From: Chryseobacterium artocarpi
GTDB taxonomy: Bacteria > Bacteroidota > Bacteroidia > Flavobacteriales > Weeksellaceae
DNA: 64,000 nucleotides
NCBI RefSeq assembly: GCF_001684975.1
Contig: NZ_MAYH01000023.1
Span: forward strand, 186,001 to 250,000
Reading direction: 5' to 3'
Shown: piece after piece, positions 18,210 to 27,333 of the stretch
Layout of the letters: each line of letters begins with the position of its first letter
How positions within the stretch are numbered: the first letter of the stretch is position 1
Position numbers and translations under genes: made by a program
The notes under the pieces: generated by a model
What the model was told of the DNA's origin: nothing
Seen by the model: the letters and a program-made list of their open reading frames with translations, nothing else
Database searches by the model: none

Positions 18210-18305
18210 GGAATATATTAACCCAACGCAATTAGTAATAGGCTTTCAGTAGGAAACTTATATTTACTGTCTTCTCATTACTGACTTCTATATAGATAAT
18301 ATAAA

Positions 18306-18725
18306 ATGGAAAATTTAAAAGAGATCCATATTGGAGATTTGTTGTATAAAAGAGTAAAAGAAGAAAACATAGAGATAAATCGGATATGTAAATTTCTTAA
18401 GGCAACAGAAAAAGAGATTCTAGAAATGTATACAGCGAAAACATTAGACACAGATATTCTTTTAAGATGGTGTAAGTTGCTTGAATATGATTTTTTTAGG
18501 CTCTATTCCAGCCATTTGATTTTGTATGCTCCGGTGGCGAGGGTAAATAATAAAAATGATAAAAAGCAGATGCCTCAGTTTAGAAAAAGCTTATATACAA
18601 AGGAGATTATTAATTATATAGTAGAACTTATAGATACTGAGAAGAAAACCACTTTAGAAATCATAAATGAATATAGAATTCCTAAAACTACTTTAAGCAA
18701 ATGGATCATAAAATACAAAAAGTAG
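18306..18725 (+). CDS. Small two-domain HTH protein (first of an overlapping pair)
   Basis: A 139-residue protein. The N-terminal half (RICKFLKATEKEILEMY, DTDILLRWCKLLEYDFFRLYS) looks like a helical regulator domain, and the C-terminal half ends in an HTH resembling those of IS-type transposases (TTLEIINEYRIPKTTLSKW). Similar pairs recur in Chryseobacterium beside surface-protein genes, often annotated as transposase or HTH protein; this is from memory. There are no DDE residues and no inverted repeats, so it is a DNA-binding factor rather than a transposase. It overlaps the next gene by 25 bp in another frame. Confidence 0.72.
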   Translation: MENLKEIHIGDLLYKRVKEENIEINRICKFLKATEKEILEMYTAKTLDTDILLRWCKLLEYDFFRLYSSHLILYAPVARVNNKNDKKQMPQFRKSLYTKEIINYIVELIDTEKKTTLEIINEYRIPKTTLSKWIIKYKK

Positions 18726-19033
18726 TCTGCCAACCCGACTATAAAAGAATTTATAGTGATTTTATAGCAGTAAAATGCCCGGAAAAGAAGGAAATTGTAG
18801 CATGTTTTTTATCTAAAGATATCCTTTCGTTATCTGATATTCTAAAAATTAACAATTTGTTATTTGATAAGAATTCTGCTGAAAATCAAAAGCATAAGTC
18901 CTATGATGAAAAAGCAATTTTGGAGATGCTGGAATATCAACAAAAACACAGATTAAATAATACCCAATTAGCAAATCATTTTAAATTAAGCAGAAATTCC
19001 GTAGCAAAATGGAAGCGTATGTTTTTAAAATAA
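18701..19033 (+). CDS. Small HTH protein (second of the overlapping pair)
   Basis: A 110-residue protein starting inside the previous gene. The N-terminal part (PDYKRIYSDFIAVKCPEKKE) is of unknown function, and the C-terminal part is a transposase-like HTH (NNTQLANHFKLSRNSVAKWKRMF). Its own HTH resembles that of the preceding protein in design, which suggests the pair acts together on DNA. The 25-bp overlap implies translational coupling. A strong terminator follows 60 bp later. The target is unknown; the upstream adhesin operon is the obvious candidate. Confidence 0.7.
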   Translation: MDHKIQKVVCQPDYKRIYSDFIAVKCPEKKEIVACFLSKDILSLSDILKINNLLFDKNSAENQKHKSYDEKAILEMLEYQQKHRLNNTQLANHFKLSRNSVAKWKRMFLK

Positions 19034-19092
19034 AATAATTTGCATTTTACAGTAAAAAGTAGTTCTGTTATTACTTTTTTCTAAGTTTTTAG

Positions 19093-19125
19093 AGAGTATA
19101 TTCAAATTTTGAATATACTCTTTTT
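19093..19125 (+). terminator. Strong intrinsic terminator
   Basis: AGAGTATATTCAA and TTGAATATACTCT form a perfect 13-bp stem with an ATT loop, followed by TTTT. It ends the HTH pair transcript and is near the end of the converging AraC gene. Confidence 0.88.
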
Positions 19126-19203
19126 GGTTGAATACCTTGATGAGATAATGCTCTGGATATACTTACAAACAATTGTTCAGGGATTGGTTTTGATTATAAA
19201 AAT

Positions 19204-20007
19204 TTAAGGAACTAAAGAGGTCGGTGTAATCCCGAATTGCTTTTTGAAAGCAAATGAAAAATGGGAGAGGTTTTCAAATCCTACTTCATAGCAAACATCC
19301 AATGGTCTTTTTTTCTTTTCAGTAATCTGATAATAGGCAAGTTCCAAGCGTTTATGAGTCAACCACCTTTGTGGAGTCATGGTGAAAGCCTTTTTGAAAT
19401 CCCGCTTAAAGGTGGTAAGGCTTCTGCCCGTGAGGTAACCAAATTTTTCCAGCGGGAGATTGAACATAAAATTCTTTTCCATATAGTCGACAAGATTGAT
19501 TTTTCCGGGTTCTTCAAAATTAGCAAGCACATGATCGATTTCCTGGTTCAGGGTTCTCAGAATACTGATAGCTTCGGTAATTTTAATGGAAGCAATATCC
19601 ACAGGGATATCCTTCATGTCAAAATAGGGAATAAGCGATGCCAGACAACTTTCCAGCAGAGGGTGATTATTGAAACAAAAAATTTTAGGTGAATTTTTGG
19701 GTTGAGGATTTATATCCTTGTCTGCATAAAAATTCCTTAATGTTTCCAACGATAAATGCATGACCACAGTTTTGTGGGGTTCACCGTCTTTAGGATAATT
19801 AATAATAGTAGCCAGCTGATTTCTGGGAATCAGAAAAATATCCCCCTTTCCAAATATATAGGTAGCATCTGCCTGTACAATCTTGGTTTCTCCTGAAAGA
19901 AACCAGACCAGCATATGCTCATCAAACATAATGTCCGACTTGAAAAACTTGTCTTCGTAGCTTGAAAGCTTTATATCGTCGGTAATGTATCGGGCTTGGT
20001 ATTCCAT
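19204..20007 (-). CDS. AraC-family transcriptional regulator
   Basis: A 267-residue protein with an N-terminal cupin-like sensor region (FGKGDIFLIPRNQLATI) and a C-terminal double HTH, first near residues 170-215 (LPLEKFGYLTGRSLTTFKRDFKKAF then TPQRWL) and second near 225-265 (PLDVCYEVGFENLSHFSFAFKKQFGITP). It lies downstream of two short-chain dehydrogenase genes on the same strand. Two 14-bp direct repeats sit in front of the first dehydrogenase, and a one-mismatch copy of the core sits before this gene, which suggests it controls both the dehydrogenases and itself. Confidence 0.93.
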   Translation of the reverse strand: MEYQARYITDDIKLSSYEDKFFKSDIMFDEHMLVWFLSGETKIVQADATYIFGKGDIFLIPRNQLATIINYPKDGEPHKTVVMHLSLETLRNFYADKDINPQPKNSPKIFCFNNHPLLESCLASLIPYFDMKDIPVDIASIKITEAISILRTLNQEIDHVLANFEEPGKINLVDYMEKNFMFNLPLEKFGYLTGRSLTTFKRDFKKAFTMTPQRWLTHKRLELAYYQITEKKKRPLDVCYEVGFENLSHFSFAFKKQFGITPTSLVP

Positions 20008-20066
20008 GATTTTTGCTTTTTTAAGAAGGAAATCAATAACGTAAAGATAAGAAATAGCATCATTTA

Positions 20067-20079
20067 CTTTGTTTAAAAG
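20067..20079. promoter_or_regulatory. Single half-site for the AraC regulator
   Basis: CTTTGTTTAAAAG differs at one base from the CTTTGTTCAAAAG core of the direct repeats at 21977 and 22000. It is 60 bp upstream of the araC-type start, a position that suits autoregulation (inference). Confidence 0.5.
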
Positions 20080-20143
20080 TTCATAGGTAATGGAAGAGAA
20101 GCAAAATAGCTATCTTGCCTCTCTTTTATGATTGTCATTAGTT

Positions 20144-20872
20144 CTAAATAGATTGTCCGCCATCCACCAGAAAATTGGCTCCGGTTAGAAAACCTGCATT
20201 TTCATTTGTTAAATAATGGATCATATCAGCCACTTCTTCTGCTTTTCCCATTCTTCCCATCGGAATGCTTTGTATCAGATGATTTTCCAATTCTTCATTT
20301 AAACCGATTTTATCCATGATTTCTGTCGCTATGGGACCTGGACTTACAGCGTTAATGCGTATTTTTCTCGAAGCCAGTTCAAGTGCCGCTATTTTTACGA
20401 CTGCATTGATGGCAGCTTTACTGGCGGCATATATAGAAGCACTTTGTGGCGAAATGGTTGCAGAAGTAGAAGAAAGCATAATGACAGAAGCACCATCATT
20501 AAGTAACGGAATAAAGCGACTCAATGTAAAAAAGGCTCCTTTAAAATTCACATTCATGATTTCATCAAATAAACTTTCCGTTGTCTGCTCAATGGTGGAA
20601 AATTTTGTAATACCGGCGTTGATAAGCAAGATATCAACCTTTCCAAATTGTTGTTTTACCTGACTGACCAGATTTTCTATATCATTTAATTTCGACTGGT
20701 CAGCCATCATTGCTGTTGCATTCAATTCATCAGTAGCTTTCTCAATAGCTTCTTTCCGTCTTCCGGTGATGATAATGTGGGCACCGTTTTCTTTTAGTTT
20801 CTTGGCTGTGGCATAGCCAATACCGCTGTTGCCACCGGTAATAACGGCTATTTTACCTTTTAAATTTTTCAT
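20144..20872 (-). CDS. Short-chain dehydrogenase/reductase
   Basis: The start is the ATG at 20872 (MKNLKGKIAVITGG); the longer in-frame version would overlap the upstream gene. The 242-residue protein has the classical SDR fold: NAD(P) motif TGGNSGIG, NAG after strand beta-4 (INAGI), catalytic S in MLSSTSA, Y-A-A-S-K (YAASKAA), and the C-terminal GxLVDGG-type ending (ANFLVDGG). An R after strand beta-2 (TGRRKEA) points to NADP(H). The substrate is unknown. It follows another SDR on the same strand 53 bp away and precedes the AraC gene. Confidence 0.93.
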   Translation of the reverse strand: MKNLKGKIAVITGGNSGIGYATAKKLKENGAHIIITGRRKEAIEKATDELNATAMMADQSKLNDIENLVSQVKQQFGKVDILLINAGITKFSTIEQTTESLFDEIMNVNFKGAFFTLSRFIPLLNDGASVIMLSSTSATISPQSASIYAASKAAINAVVKIAALELASRKIRINAVSPGPIATEIMDKIGLNEELENHLIQSIPMGRMGKAEEVADMIHYLTNENAGFLTGANFLVDGGQSI

Positions 20873-20925
20873 TTTTTTGCTTTTTAGGACTGAGTTAGAT
20901 AAAACATTCGGAGAATAATCAGTAT

Positions 20926-21918
20926 TTACGGATTGAAGCGGATATCCGTCATCTCTTCGGTCAGCTTCCATAGTTTCTTGGCATTGTTTTCATCCAGTGA
21001 ATAGGGATTTACTCCTTTCTGGTTGGTACTATCTAATGAAAGTACTGCGATATCCCCATCCTCACAGTAGACTCCACCAATTTGTTCAAGTAAAGAACTG
21101 GTAGCGCACCAAACTGTTGTAGCAGCTCCTTGTGGGACGGTTTTTAAGGATGCCGCTATTTCAGGTAACATATTGCCATCAGCATCCACGAAACCCATTT
21201 TTTGAAATAGTTCCAGTGGAGCTTCCCTGCCTAATTCTGTTCCGCCAATAGAACCGGGATGTACCGCATAGCTTCTGATATGGGAAGATTGTCCTCGCAC
21301 ATCCAGTTCCATCGAAAAAAGATTGACAGCTGTCTTGGATTGTCCATAACCCTGTAAAGTTTCATATTCTCTATGCAGGAAATTAGGATCATCAAAATTA
21401 AAAGACGCAAAATGATGACCGTGGGAAGAAACATTAATAACCCGTGCTCCATTGGCTTTTTTTAATGCAGTCCATAATCTGGCTGTGAGTTGAAACAGGG
21501 CCAAATAGTTGGTCGCCAGCTGGGATTCTATACCCCGTTCATCTCTGCGGAGGGGTACCCACATAATGCCTGCATTGTTGATCAATAAATGTAAAGGTCT
21601 TTCTGATGCTATAAAATTTTCTGCAAAAGCATCAATAGAGGCGGGAGACATTAAATCCATTTCAGCAATTTCAACATTGGCAATTCCTCCCAGATTTTTC
21701 TTTGCCTTTTCAATATCACGTGCGGGTACGATTACTGTAGCTCCTGCTGCGGCGAGAACTTTTGTGGTTTCCAGTCCAATTCCAGTATTGCCACCTGTGA
21801 CAATAGCTACTTTTCCGGTAAGATCAATGTTTTGAATGACATCATGAGTTGTTGATTTTGCATTAAAGCCTGAACCGATTGGTTGTTGTTGAGCTCCCTG
21901 ATAATTATTCTTTTCCAT
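20926..21918 (-). CDS. SDR oxidoreductase (retinol dehydrogenase/WWOX-like)
   Basis: A 330-residue SDR with NAD(P) motif TGGNTGIG, PARD after strand beta-2 (R suggests NADP), NNAG (LINNAGIM), catalytic S in NVSSHGH and Y-G-Q-S-K. The length and the C-terminal part (GAATTVWCATS, GGVYCEDGDIA) resemble retinol dehydrogenase/WW-domain oxidoreductase-type proteins. An N-terminal extension (about 30 residues, Gln- and Ser-rich) precedes the fold. It is the first gene of the SDR-SDR unit and has the AraC-type direct repeats in its upstream region. Confidence 0.9.
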   Translation of the reverse strand: MEKNNYQGAQQQPIGSGFNAKSTTHDVIQNIDLTGKVAIVTGGNTGIGLETTKVLAAAGATVIVPARDIEKAKKNLGGIANVEIAEMDLMSPASIDAFAENFIASERPLHLLINNAGIMWVPLRRDERGIESQLATNYLALFQLTARLWTALKKANGARVINVSSHGHHFASFNFDDPNFLHREYETLQGYGQSKTAVNLFSMELDVRGQSSHIRSYAVHPGSIGGTELGREAPLELFQKMGFVDADGNMLPEIAASLKTVPQGAATTVWCATSSLLEQIGGVYCEDGDIAVLSLDSTNQKGVNPYSLDENNAKKLWKLTEEMTDIRFNP

Positions 21919-21948
21919 TTTGAATACGTTTAATTGTTATTACTGAGA

Positions 21949-21956
21949 CAAAATTA
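21949..21956 (-). promoter_or_regulatory. Possible -7 element of the SDR operon
   Basis: On the minus strand TAATTTTG fits TAnnTTTG, about 30 bp before the SDR start. No TTG lies at the right distance; instead the AraC-type repeats occupy that position, as expected for an activator-dependent promoter. Confidence 0.4.
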
Positions 21957-21976
21957 GGGAAGCTTAACCTGCTCTG

Positions 21977-22013
21977 CTTTGTTCAAAAGGTCTAATTAAC
22001 TTTGTTCAAAAGG
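21977..22013. promoter_or_regulatory. AraC-type operator: two perfect 14-bp direct repeats
   Basis: CTTTGTTCAAAAGG occurs at 21977-21990 and again at 22000-22013, a 23-bp period (about two helical turns). It begins 21 bp upstream of the -7 element of the SDR operon, overlapping the -33 position. Direct repeats at this spacing are the usual AraC-family binding arrangement. Confidence 0.75.
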
Positions 22014-22226
22014 GCAGGTGATTTTATAATAATTATTGCAAATGTCTAAAAATCGAACAGTTTAAAACTAAACATGCATATTTAGATTTAAATCATAAGA
22101 TGAACAAAACAGTTTCTGAATACCAGCAGTTCATTTTTCTTTGTTTTGGTTAGATAATCCTCATTCCGGCAACGTAAGTATATCTGTTTAGAAGCAACTT
22201 TGCATTCATAGTAATACAAGTAAAAA

Positions 22227-22655
22227 ATGGAAAATAGACAGAAAGAAAAAGTTTGTTTCATTATAGGATCTTCAAGAGGATTTGGAAAAATATGGACAGA
22301 AGTCGCCTTGAAACGATGAGACAAAGTGTTTGCTACAGCACATAATATCAATAGTATTGCAGTCTTAAAAGAAAGGTACTGCGATCAGGTTTTGGTTCTT
22401 GAAGCGGATGTAACCAACGCCTTACAAGTGCAAAACGCTATGAATAAGGGCAATGAATATTTTGGAAGATTGGATGTCGTGTTTAATAATGCCGGATATT
22501 CTTTGGTAGGAACAATCCAGGGCAGCACCGATGAGGTAAAAACCATGTACGAAACCAAGGCTTATAATACTGAATTTAGCAGTACCGAATCGCTAAAAAT
22601 AGCTTATTTCGCTATAGTTTCTTTTGTTACCGCACGATTTAATGTTGTATGCTAG
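22227..22655 (+). pseudogene. Broken short-chain dehydrogenase
   Basis: The frame starts MENRQKEKVCFIIGSSRGFGK, has a TGA at 22317-22319 where a Gly codon is expected (ALKR-stop-DKVFATA), then continues in the same frame through VLEADVTNALQVQNA and LDVVFNNAGYSLVGTI. After about MYET the sequence no longer resembles an SDR, and the catalytic S-Y-K region is absent. So it carries a nonsense mutation plus a C-terminal deletion. The coenzyme motif is also changed (IGSSRGFG rather than TGxxxGIG-like). It is divergent from the SDR operon. Confidence 0.82.
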
Positions 22656-22660
22656 GTAAT

Positions 22661-22689
22661 AAAAAAACTCACATTTTGCGAGTTTTTTT
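22661..22689 (+). terminator. Terminator after the broken SDR gene
   Basis: AAAAAACTC and GAGTTTTTT form a 9-bp stem around ACATTTTGC, ending in a T run. Confidence 0.7.
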
Positions 22690-23046
22690 ATATACGTGGG
22701 GCTAATCTTTCATTAAGATACAAAAAAACAATAGTTATGAAAGGAACATTAACAGCTGCATACATTAAGCGCCCAAAGAAGCATACTGGGTGTGATATTC
22801 TTTATTTTCATAATACCAATTAATTCTTTTAAAACACATGCTTTAGCTAAATTCATTTGAAATAATCATGTATATATGTTTATTGTAAAATTTACTGTAA
22901 TCAAATACAAATAATTTCGTATTTTGGTTTGCTTGTTAAAATAATAATTTAAAGTACTTAAAATTATTTAAAATATTAGCTTTAATGCTTTGATTGTCAT
23001 TTTTTAATAATCAAAAATGAAAAGTCTCTAATTGTTGATATAGTAT
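22690..23046. other. Spacer before the hybrid kinase operon
   Basis: A 28-codon frame (22737-22823, MKGTLTAAYIKRPKKHTGCD) has no recognised relatives and may be a relic. The remainder is AT-rich with no clear TAnnTTTG promoter, hairpin or repeat. Confidence 0.4.
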
Positions 23047-26000
23047 ATGAAAAAGTATCCAATTCCTGTGAATGAAGAAGAGAGAATTAAGAAACTGGAG
23101 TATTTTGATCTTTTAAATCTTGAAAAAGATCCCCAGTTAGACATCTTTGCAGAAACAGCATGCTTGGTGACAGACTGTCCTGCATCGCTTATTGCTATGA
23201 TGGAAAGCGAAACCCAGACCATCCAAAGCTGTGTGGGACTTGCCCTTGATTTTGTAGACAGAAAAAGCACAGTATGCCAATATTCTATTGCAAGTGGGGA
23301 TATTCTAATTATCAATGATACGCTATTAGATGAAAGATCATCTGATAATCCACTTATTCTGGCTGGTGGGATCCGGTTTTATGCAGGAATACCTCTTATT
23401 GATGATGAAGGATTCGTATTAGGAACCATCTGTGTTATCGATTATAAACCTAAAACAATCACAGACGAGCAGATTTCAACCCTAAAAAAAATAGGAGAGG
23501 CAATCACAAAAGTCCTGATGGGAAAAAGGAAAAATATTGAGGCTGAGTATTTTCAACAAACTTTTACCATCTCCAATAACCTGATCTGTGTTCTGGATAA
23601 AAATTTTTTACTGAAAGAAATTAATCCGGCTTTTGAAAATGCCTTTCAAATGGAAAAGGGTAAGATTCTTAACCAGAATTTTATGGATCTGATAGGAAAT
23701 CATAATTCTCAACTCCAATTACTGTCCAAAAACCTTTCCAATACGGATGAAGAAGTAACATTTACTACATCAACAAACATAGATAATACCCAAACTATCA
23801 TTATTGAATGGTATTTAAAACTCAATCAAAATCATTCAGAGATCTTTTGTTTCGGAATTAATATCACCCATCGCATTGAAGAAAAACTTAAACTGGAAAG
23901 TTCTGAACGTCGCTTCAGAAGCTTTTTCGAAAATGCCATAGGTTTGATGAGTATGCATGATATGAGAGGAAATATCATTGCAGTCAACGAAAAAGGTAGG
24001 GAAACCTTGCAATATTCTGCTGAAGAGGTAGAAAGATTGAACCTAAAGGACCTTGTTCCTCAAAAAAATTGGACTCTCCTTGAGCAATATCTCGAAAGAA
24101 TCAACAAAAATCAGGAAGATTTCGGAACCATGATCCTGAAAACAAAAGGAGGTGAAGAAATGATCTGGATGTATCACAATCTTGTGGAGATCAATAAAGA
24201 AGGGAACCCTTATGTTGTGAGTACTGCACTGAATGTTACTGAAAGAATAACTTTGGAAAAAGATCTTGTTCATACAAAAAAGATGCTGGAGCAAACAAGT
24301 GCTGTTGCCCAGGTGGGAGGATGGGAGGTCAACCTGAAAAACAACACCGTTTTTTGGTCACAGTCTACCAGGGAAATTCATAAAATAGATAGAAATTTCC
24401 AGCCTGATTTTGAAAATGCACTGGGTTTTTACAGTGAAAAAAGCCGTGAAAAGCTGGAAGGTTTATTTGAAAAGGCTGTAAAAGAAGGTGTTCCTTACGA
24501 TGAAGAATTACAGCTTATACAAAATGACGGCGTGATGATTTGGGTAAGGGTAAAAGGCATACCGGAATTTGAAGACGGCGTATGCACAAGGGTTTACGGA
24601 ATTATTCAGAATATTGATACCTTCAAAAAAATCTATCTGGAACTGGCCAAAAAAGAGGCTATGCTGCAGTCTTTTGTAAAATATGTACCTTCTACGGTAG
24701 CCATGTTTGATAAAGATCTTAATTATCTTTCTGTAAGCAGAAGCTGGAAAGATGAGTTTCAGATGAACGACATCAGGCTTATTGGTGAAAATATATTTAA
24801 GATTTCACCTAATGTACCGGATGAAAGAATAAAAATATATCAGGATGCACTGGCAGGAAAGGCCTACAAAAATGAAGACATGGCCATCGAAGTTCCGGGT
24901 AAAGGAATTATTCAGCATTACAGCGTAGAGGTTACACCATGGTATCTTTCCAGTAATATCATAGGCGGGATTATTGTTTCTGCACAGAATATTACAGCCT
25001 CTGTGAAAATCAATAAAGAACTGAAAAATGCCAAGAAAATGGCAGATATTGCGAGCAAGGCAAAATCTGAATTCTTAGCCAATATGAGCCATGAAATTCG
25101 GACTCCTCTAAATGGTGTTATCGGTTTCTCTGATCTTCTTTTGAAAACTCCATTGAATGATATACAGACTCAATACCTCAATTATATCAATGAATCAGGA
25201 GAGAATTTATTGAATATCATCAACGATATCCTTGATTTTTCTAAGGTAGAATCTGGAAAAATGGATCTTCTCATTGAGAAATCTAATATTTATGACATGG
25301 TAAGTCAGGTGATCAATGTCATCCTTTACCAGTCGCAGAAAAAAAATATAGAATTACTGTTGAATATAGAACAGGGGCTTCCTGAAACCATTTGGCTGGA
25401 TGAATCAAGGTTGAAACAGATTTTAATAAACCTCCTTGGAAATGCAGTGAAATTTACAGAACAGGGAGAAATAGAACTTAAAGTAGAACAACTGAATCTG
25501 GACGGTAAGAATATCAAATTAAGATTTTCCGTAAGAGATACGGGAATTGGTATTCCAAAGGAAAAACAACAGCATATTTTCAATGCCTTTACCCAGGAAA
25601 ACAGTTCTATTAGCAAACGATATGGAGGAACAGGTCTCGGATTGACCATTTCCAATAATATCCTGAAATATATGGGAAGCAGCCTGTCATTGACGAGCGA
25701 ACTACAGAAAGGATCTGTTTTCTATTTTGACATAGAGGTTCCTTATGAAACTTCTGAGAACCATAAGGATGAAGACCTGAAAATAAATAACGTCCTTATT
25801 GTAGATGATAATGAAGCGAACAGGATTATTATTCAGCACATGCTTGCCTATAAAAATATAGACTCAAAGCTTGCCGCCAATGGAATGGAAGCGCTACAGA
25901 TACTGCTTGCAGGAGAACGTTTTGATGTCATTCTGATGGATTATCATATGCCTGTTATTTCCGGGCTGGAAACGATAGAAAAAATCAAAGAGCTGTTCAA

Positions 26001-26955
26001 CAAACAAAATGAATCTTCTCCTCTGATTATTCTTCACACGTCTTCTGAGGAACACGATGTTATTAATTCTTTCCGCCAGGAAAACGATTCATATTTCCTG
26101 CTGAAGCCTATCAAGTCTGAAGAACTCTATAAAACATTAAGAAGAACGGTAAAAAATACTGACAAGGAGATAACCGCTATCACACAACCGGAAAAGGAAA
26201 CTTCCATGCTGATGCAGGCACCGAAGGTTTTACTCGTAGATGATAATCCGGTCAATATGGTTCTTAATCATAAAATGCTGCGTTCACTGGTTCCGGATGC
26301 ACAGCTTACAGAAGCTACGGATGGACTTCAGGCGGTTTTGCAGTGTAAAGAAAAAACATTCAATATCATTTTAATGGATGTTCAGATGCCGGTAATGGAT
26401 GGTCTTGAAGCTACCAAACAAATCCGCTTACTCCCGGAATATTCCAATGTTCCGATTATTGGGGTAACGGCAGGTAATGTTCTGGGCGAGAAAGAAAAGT
26501 GTCTGGATTCCGGGATGAATGACTTCCTGCCTAAACCTTTAAGACAGGCAGATCTGCTGGAGATGCTTAAAAAGTATATCATTAACGAAAACAATAACGC
26601 AGCTGAAGATTCTGCCCATAAGGAAAATTATCTTGATATAAATCTACTGAATGAACAAATAGGTGATGACGATGAGGATTTCAGAAAAATATTTTTGAAC
26701 CTTGTAATAGATCAACTTACTCAGGCGGAAGAAAATATCAGAAAAAGCACAGCAGAAAAAGAAAGTGCTGATCTGAAATTGATTCTTCACAAGCTCAAAG
26801 GAACGGCAGGAACAGCAGGATTGGTGAAGCTTTCGGAATGTACTGCCAACTGGGAAAATAAAGCAGATCCTGACATGGATTTTGTTTCCATGGAAGAAGA
26901 AATTATCCACGAGATAACAACAGGATTACAATTAATTAAAAATCTAATACAATAA
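23047..26955 (+). CDS. GAF/multi-PAS hybrid sensor histidine kinase with two receivers and Hpt
   Basis: A 1302-residue soluble kinase. In order: GAF (about 15-160), four PAS/PAC units (about 165-660), HisKA with H682 in ANMSHEIRTPLNG, HATPase (about 785-900, DTGIGIPKEKQ and GGTGLGL), receiver 1 with D965 (ILMDYHMP), receiver 2 with D1111 (ILMDVQMP) and a C-terminal Hpt domain with H1248 (ILHKLKGTAGTAG). No membrane helix is visible, so it senses cytoplasmic signals. It leads an operon with a lone receiver, a HEAT protein and a polysaccharide synthase; the Hpt could pass phosphate to the lone receiver 12 bp downstream. Confidence 0.95.
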   Translation: MKKYPIPVNEEERIKKLEYFDLLNLEKDPQLDIFAETACLVTDCPASLIAMMESETQTIQSCVGLALDFVDRKSTVCQYSIASGDILIINDTLLDERSSDNPLILAGGIRFYAGIPLIDDEGFVLGTICVIDYKPKTITDEQISTLKKIGEAITKVLMGKRKNIEAEYFQQTFTISNNLICVLDKNFLLKEINPAFENAFQMEKGKILNQNFMDLIGNHNSQLQLLSKNLSNTDEEVTFTTSTNIDNTQTIIIEWYLKLNQNHSEIFCFGINITHRIEEKLKLESSERRFRSFFENAIGLMSMHDMRGNIIAVNEKGRETLQYSAEEVERLNLKDLVPQKNWTLLEQYLERINKNQEDFGTMILKTKGGEEMIWMYHNLVEINKEGNPYVVSTALNVTERITLEKDLVHTKKMLEQTSAVAQVGGWEVNLKNNTVFWSQSTREIHKIDRNFQPDFENALGFYSEKSREKLEGLFEKAVKEGVPYDEELQLIQNDGVMIWVRVKGIPEFEDGVCTRVYGIIQNIDTFKKIYLELAKKEAMLQSFVKYVPSTVAMFDKDLNYLSVSRSWKDEFQMNDIRLIGENIFKISPNVPDERIKIYQDALAGKAYKNEDMAIEVPGKGIIQHYSVEVTPWYLSSNIIGGIIVSAQNITASVKINKELKNAKKMADIASKAKSEFLANMSHEIRTPLNGVIGFSDLLLKTPLNDIQTQYLNYINESGENLLNIINDILDFSKVESGKMDLLIEKSNIYDMVSQVINVILYQSQKKNIELLLNIEQGLPETIWLDESRLKQILINLLGNAVKFTEQGEIELKVEQLNLDGKNIKLRFSVRDTGIGIPKEKQQHIFNAFTQENSSISKRYGGTGLGLTISNNILKYMGSSLSLTSELQKGSVFYFDIEVPYETSENHKDEDLKINNVLIVDDNEANRIIIQHMLAYKNIDSKLAANGMEALQILLAGERFDVILMDYHMPVISGLETIEKIKELFNKQNESSPLIILHTSSEEHDVINSFRQENDSYFLLKPIKSEELYKTLRRTVKNTDKEITAITQPEKETSMLMQAPKVLLVDDNPVNMVLNHKMLRSLVPDAQLTEATDGLQAVLQCKEKTFNIILMDVQMPVMDGLEATKQIRLLPEYSNVPIIGVTAGNVLGEKEKCLDSGMNDFLPKPLRQADLLEMLKKYIINENNNAAEDSAHKENYLDINLLNEQIGDDDEDFRKIFLNLVIDQLTQAEENIRKSTAEKESADLKLILHKLKGTAGTAGLVKLSECTANWENKADPDMDFVSMEEEIIHEITTGLQLIKNLIQ

Positions 26956-26967
26956 AAAACTAAAATT

Positions 26968-27324
26968 ATGCTGATTCTAATCGCCGAAGACGACGAACTG
27001 ATTCTAAAAACGATTGAACATAAATTATTAAAAGAAGGACACGAGGTGATCCTGACCCGAAACGGGAAAGACGCTATCGAAACCCTTAAAACCAAAGAGG
27101 TAGACCTGGCCATCACAGATATTATGATGCCGTTTGCCTCAGGAATTGAAATACTTTCAGCCATTCAAAGCATGGGTAAGCAGATACCGGTAATCATGCT
27201 TTCCAGTATGGGGCAGGAAGAAGTAGTACTGAATGCTTTTGACCTCGGAGCAGCCGATTTTATTGTGAAGCCATTCAGCCCCAATGAATTGATATTAAGA
27301 ATAAAAAGATTTTCTTCAAAATAA
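26968..27324 (+). CDS. Stand-alone response-regulator receiver
   Basis: A 118-residue CheY-like receiver with acidic pair E7-D8-D9 (IAEDDE), phospho-acceptor D51 (AITDIMMP), switch S (MLSSMG) and K in VKPFSP. No output domain exists, so it works by protein contact or as a phosphate shuttle. It sits directly after the Hpt-ending hybrid kinase and before the HEAT and GT2 genes (12 and 9 bp spacings), which suggests that it carries the signal to the synthase complex. Confidence 0.93.
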   Translation: MLILIAEDDELILKTIEHKLLKEGHEVILTRNGKDAIETLKTKEVDLAITDIMMPFASGIEILSAIQSMGKQIPVIMLSSMGQEEVVLNAFDLGAADFIVKPFSPNELILRIKRFSSK

Positions 27325-27333
27325 ACTAAAGCC

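Noticed and set aside
18306-19033. Reading the HTH pair as an IS-element transposase
   Set aside because: No DDE catalytic core, no inverted ends and no target duplication could be found.
22737-22823. 28-codon frame MKGTLTAAYIKRPKKHTGCD and following
   Set aside because: Too short and without recognised homology; described only as part of the spacer.
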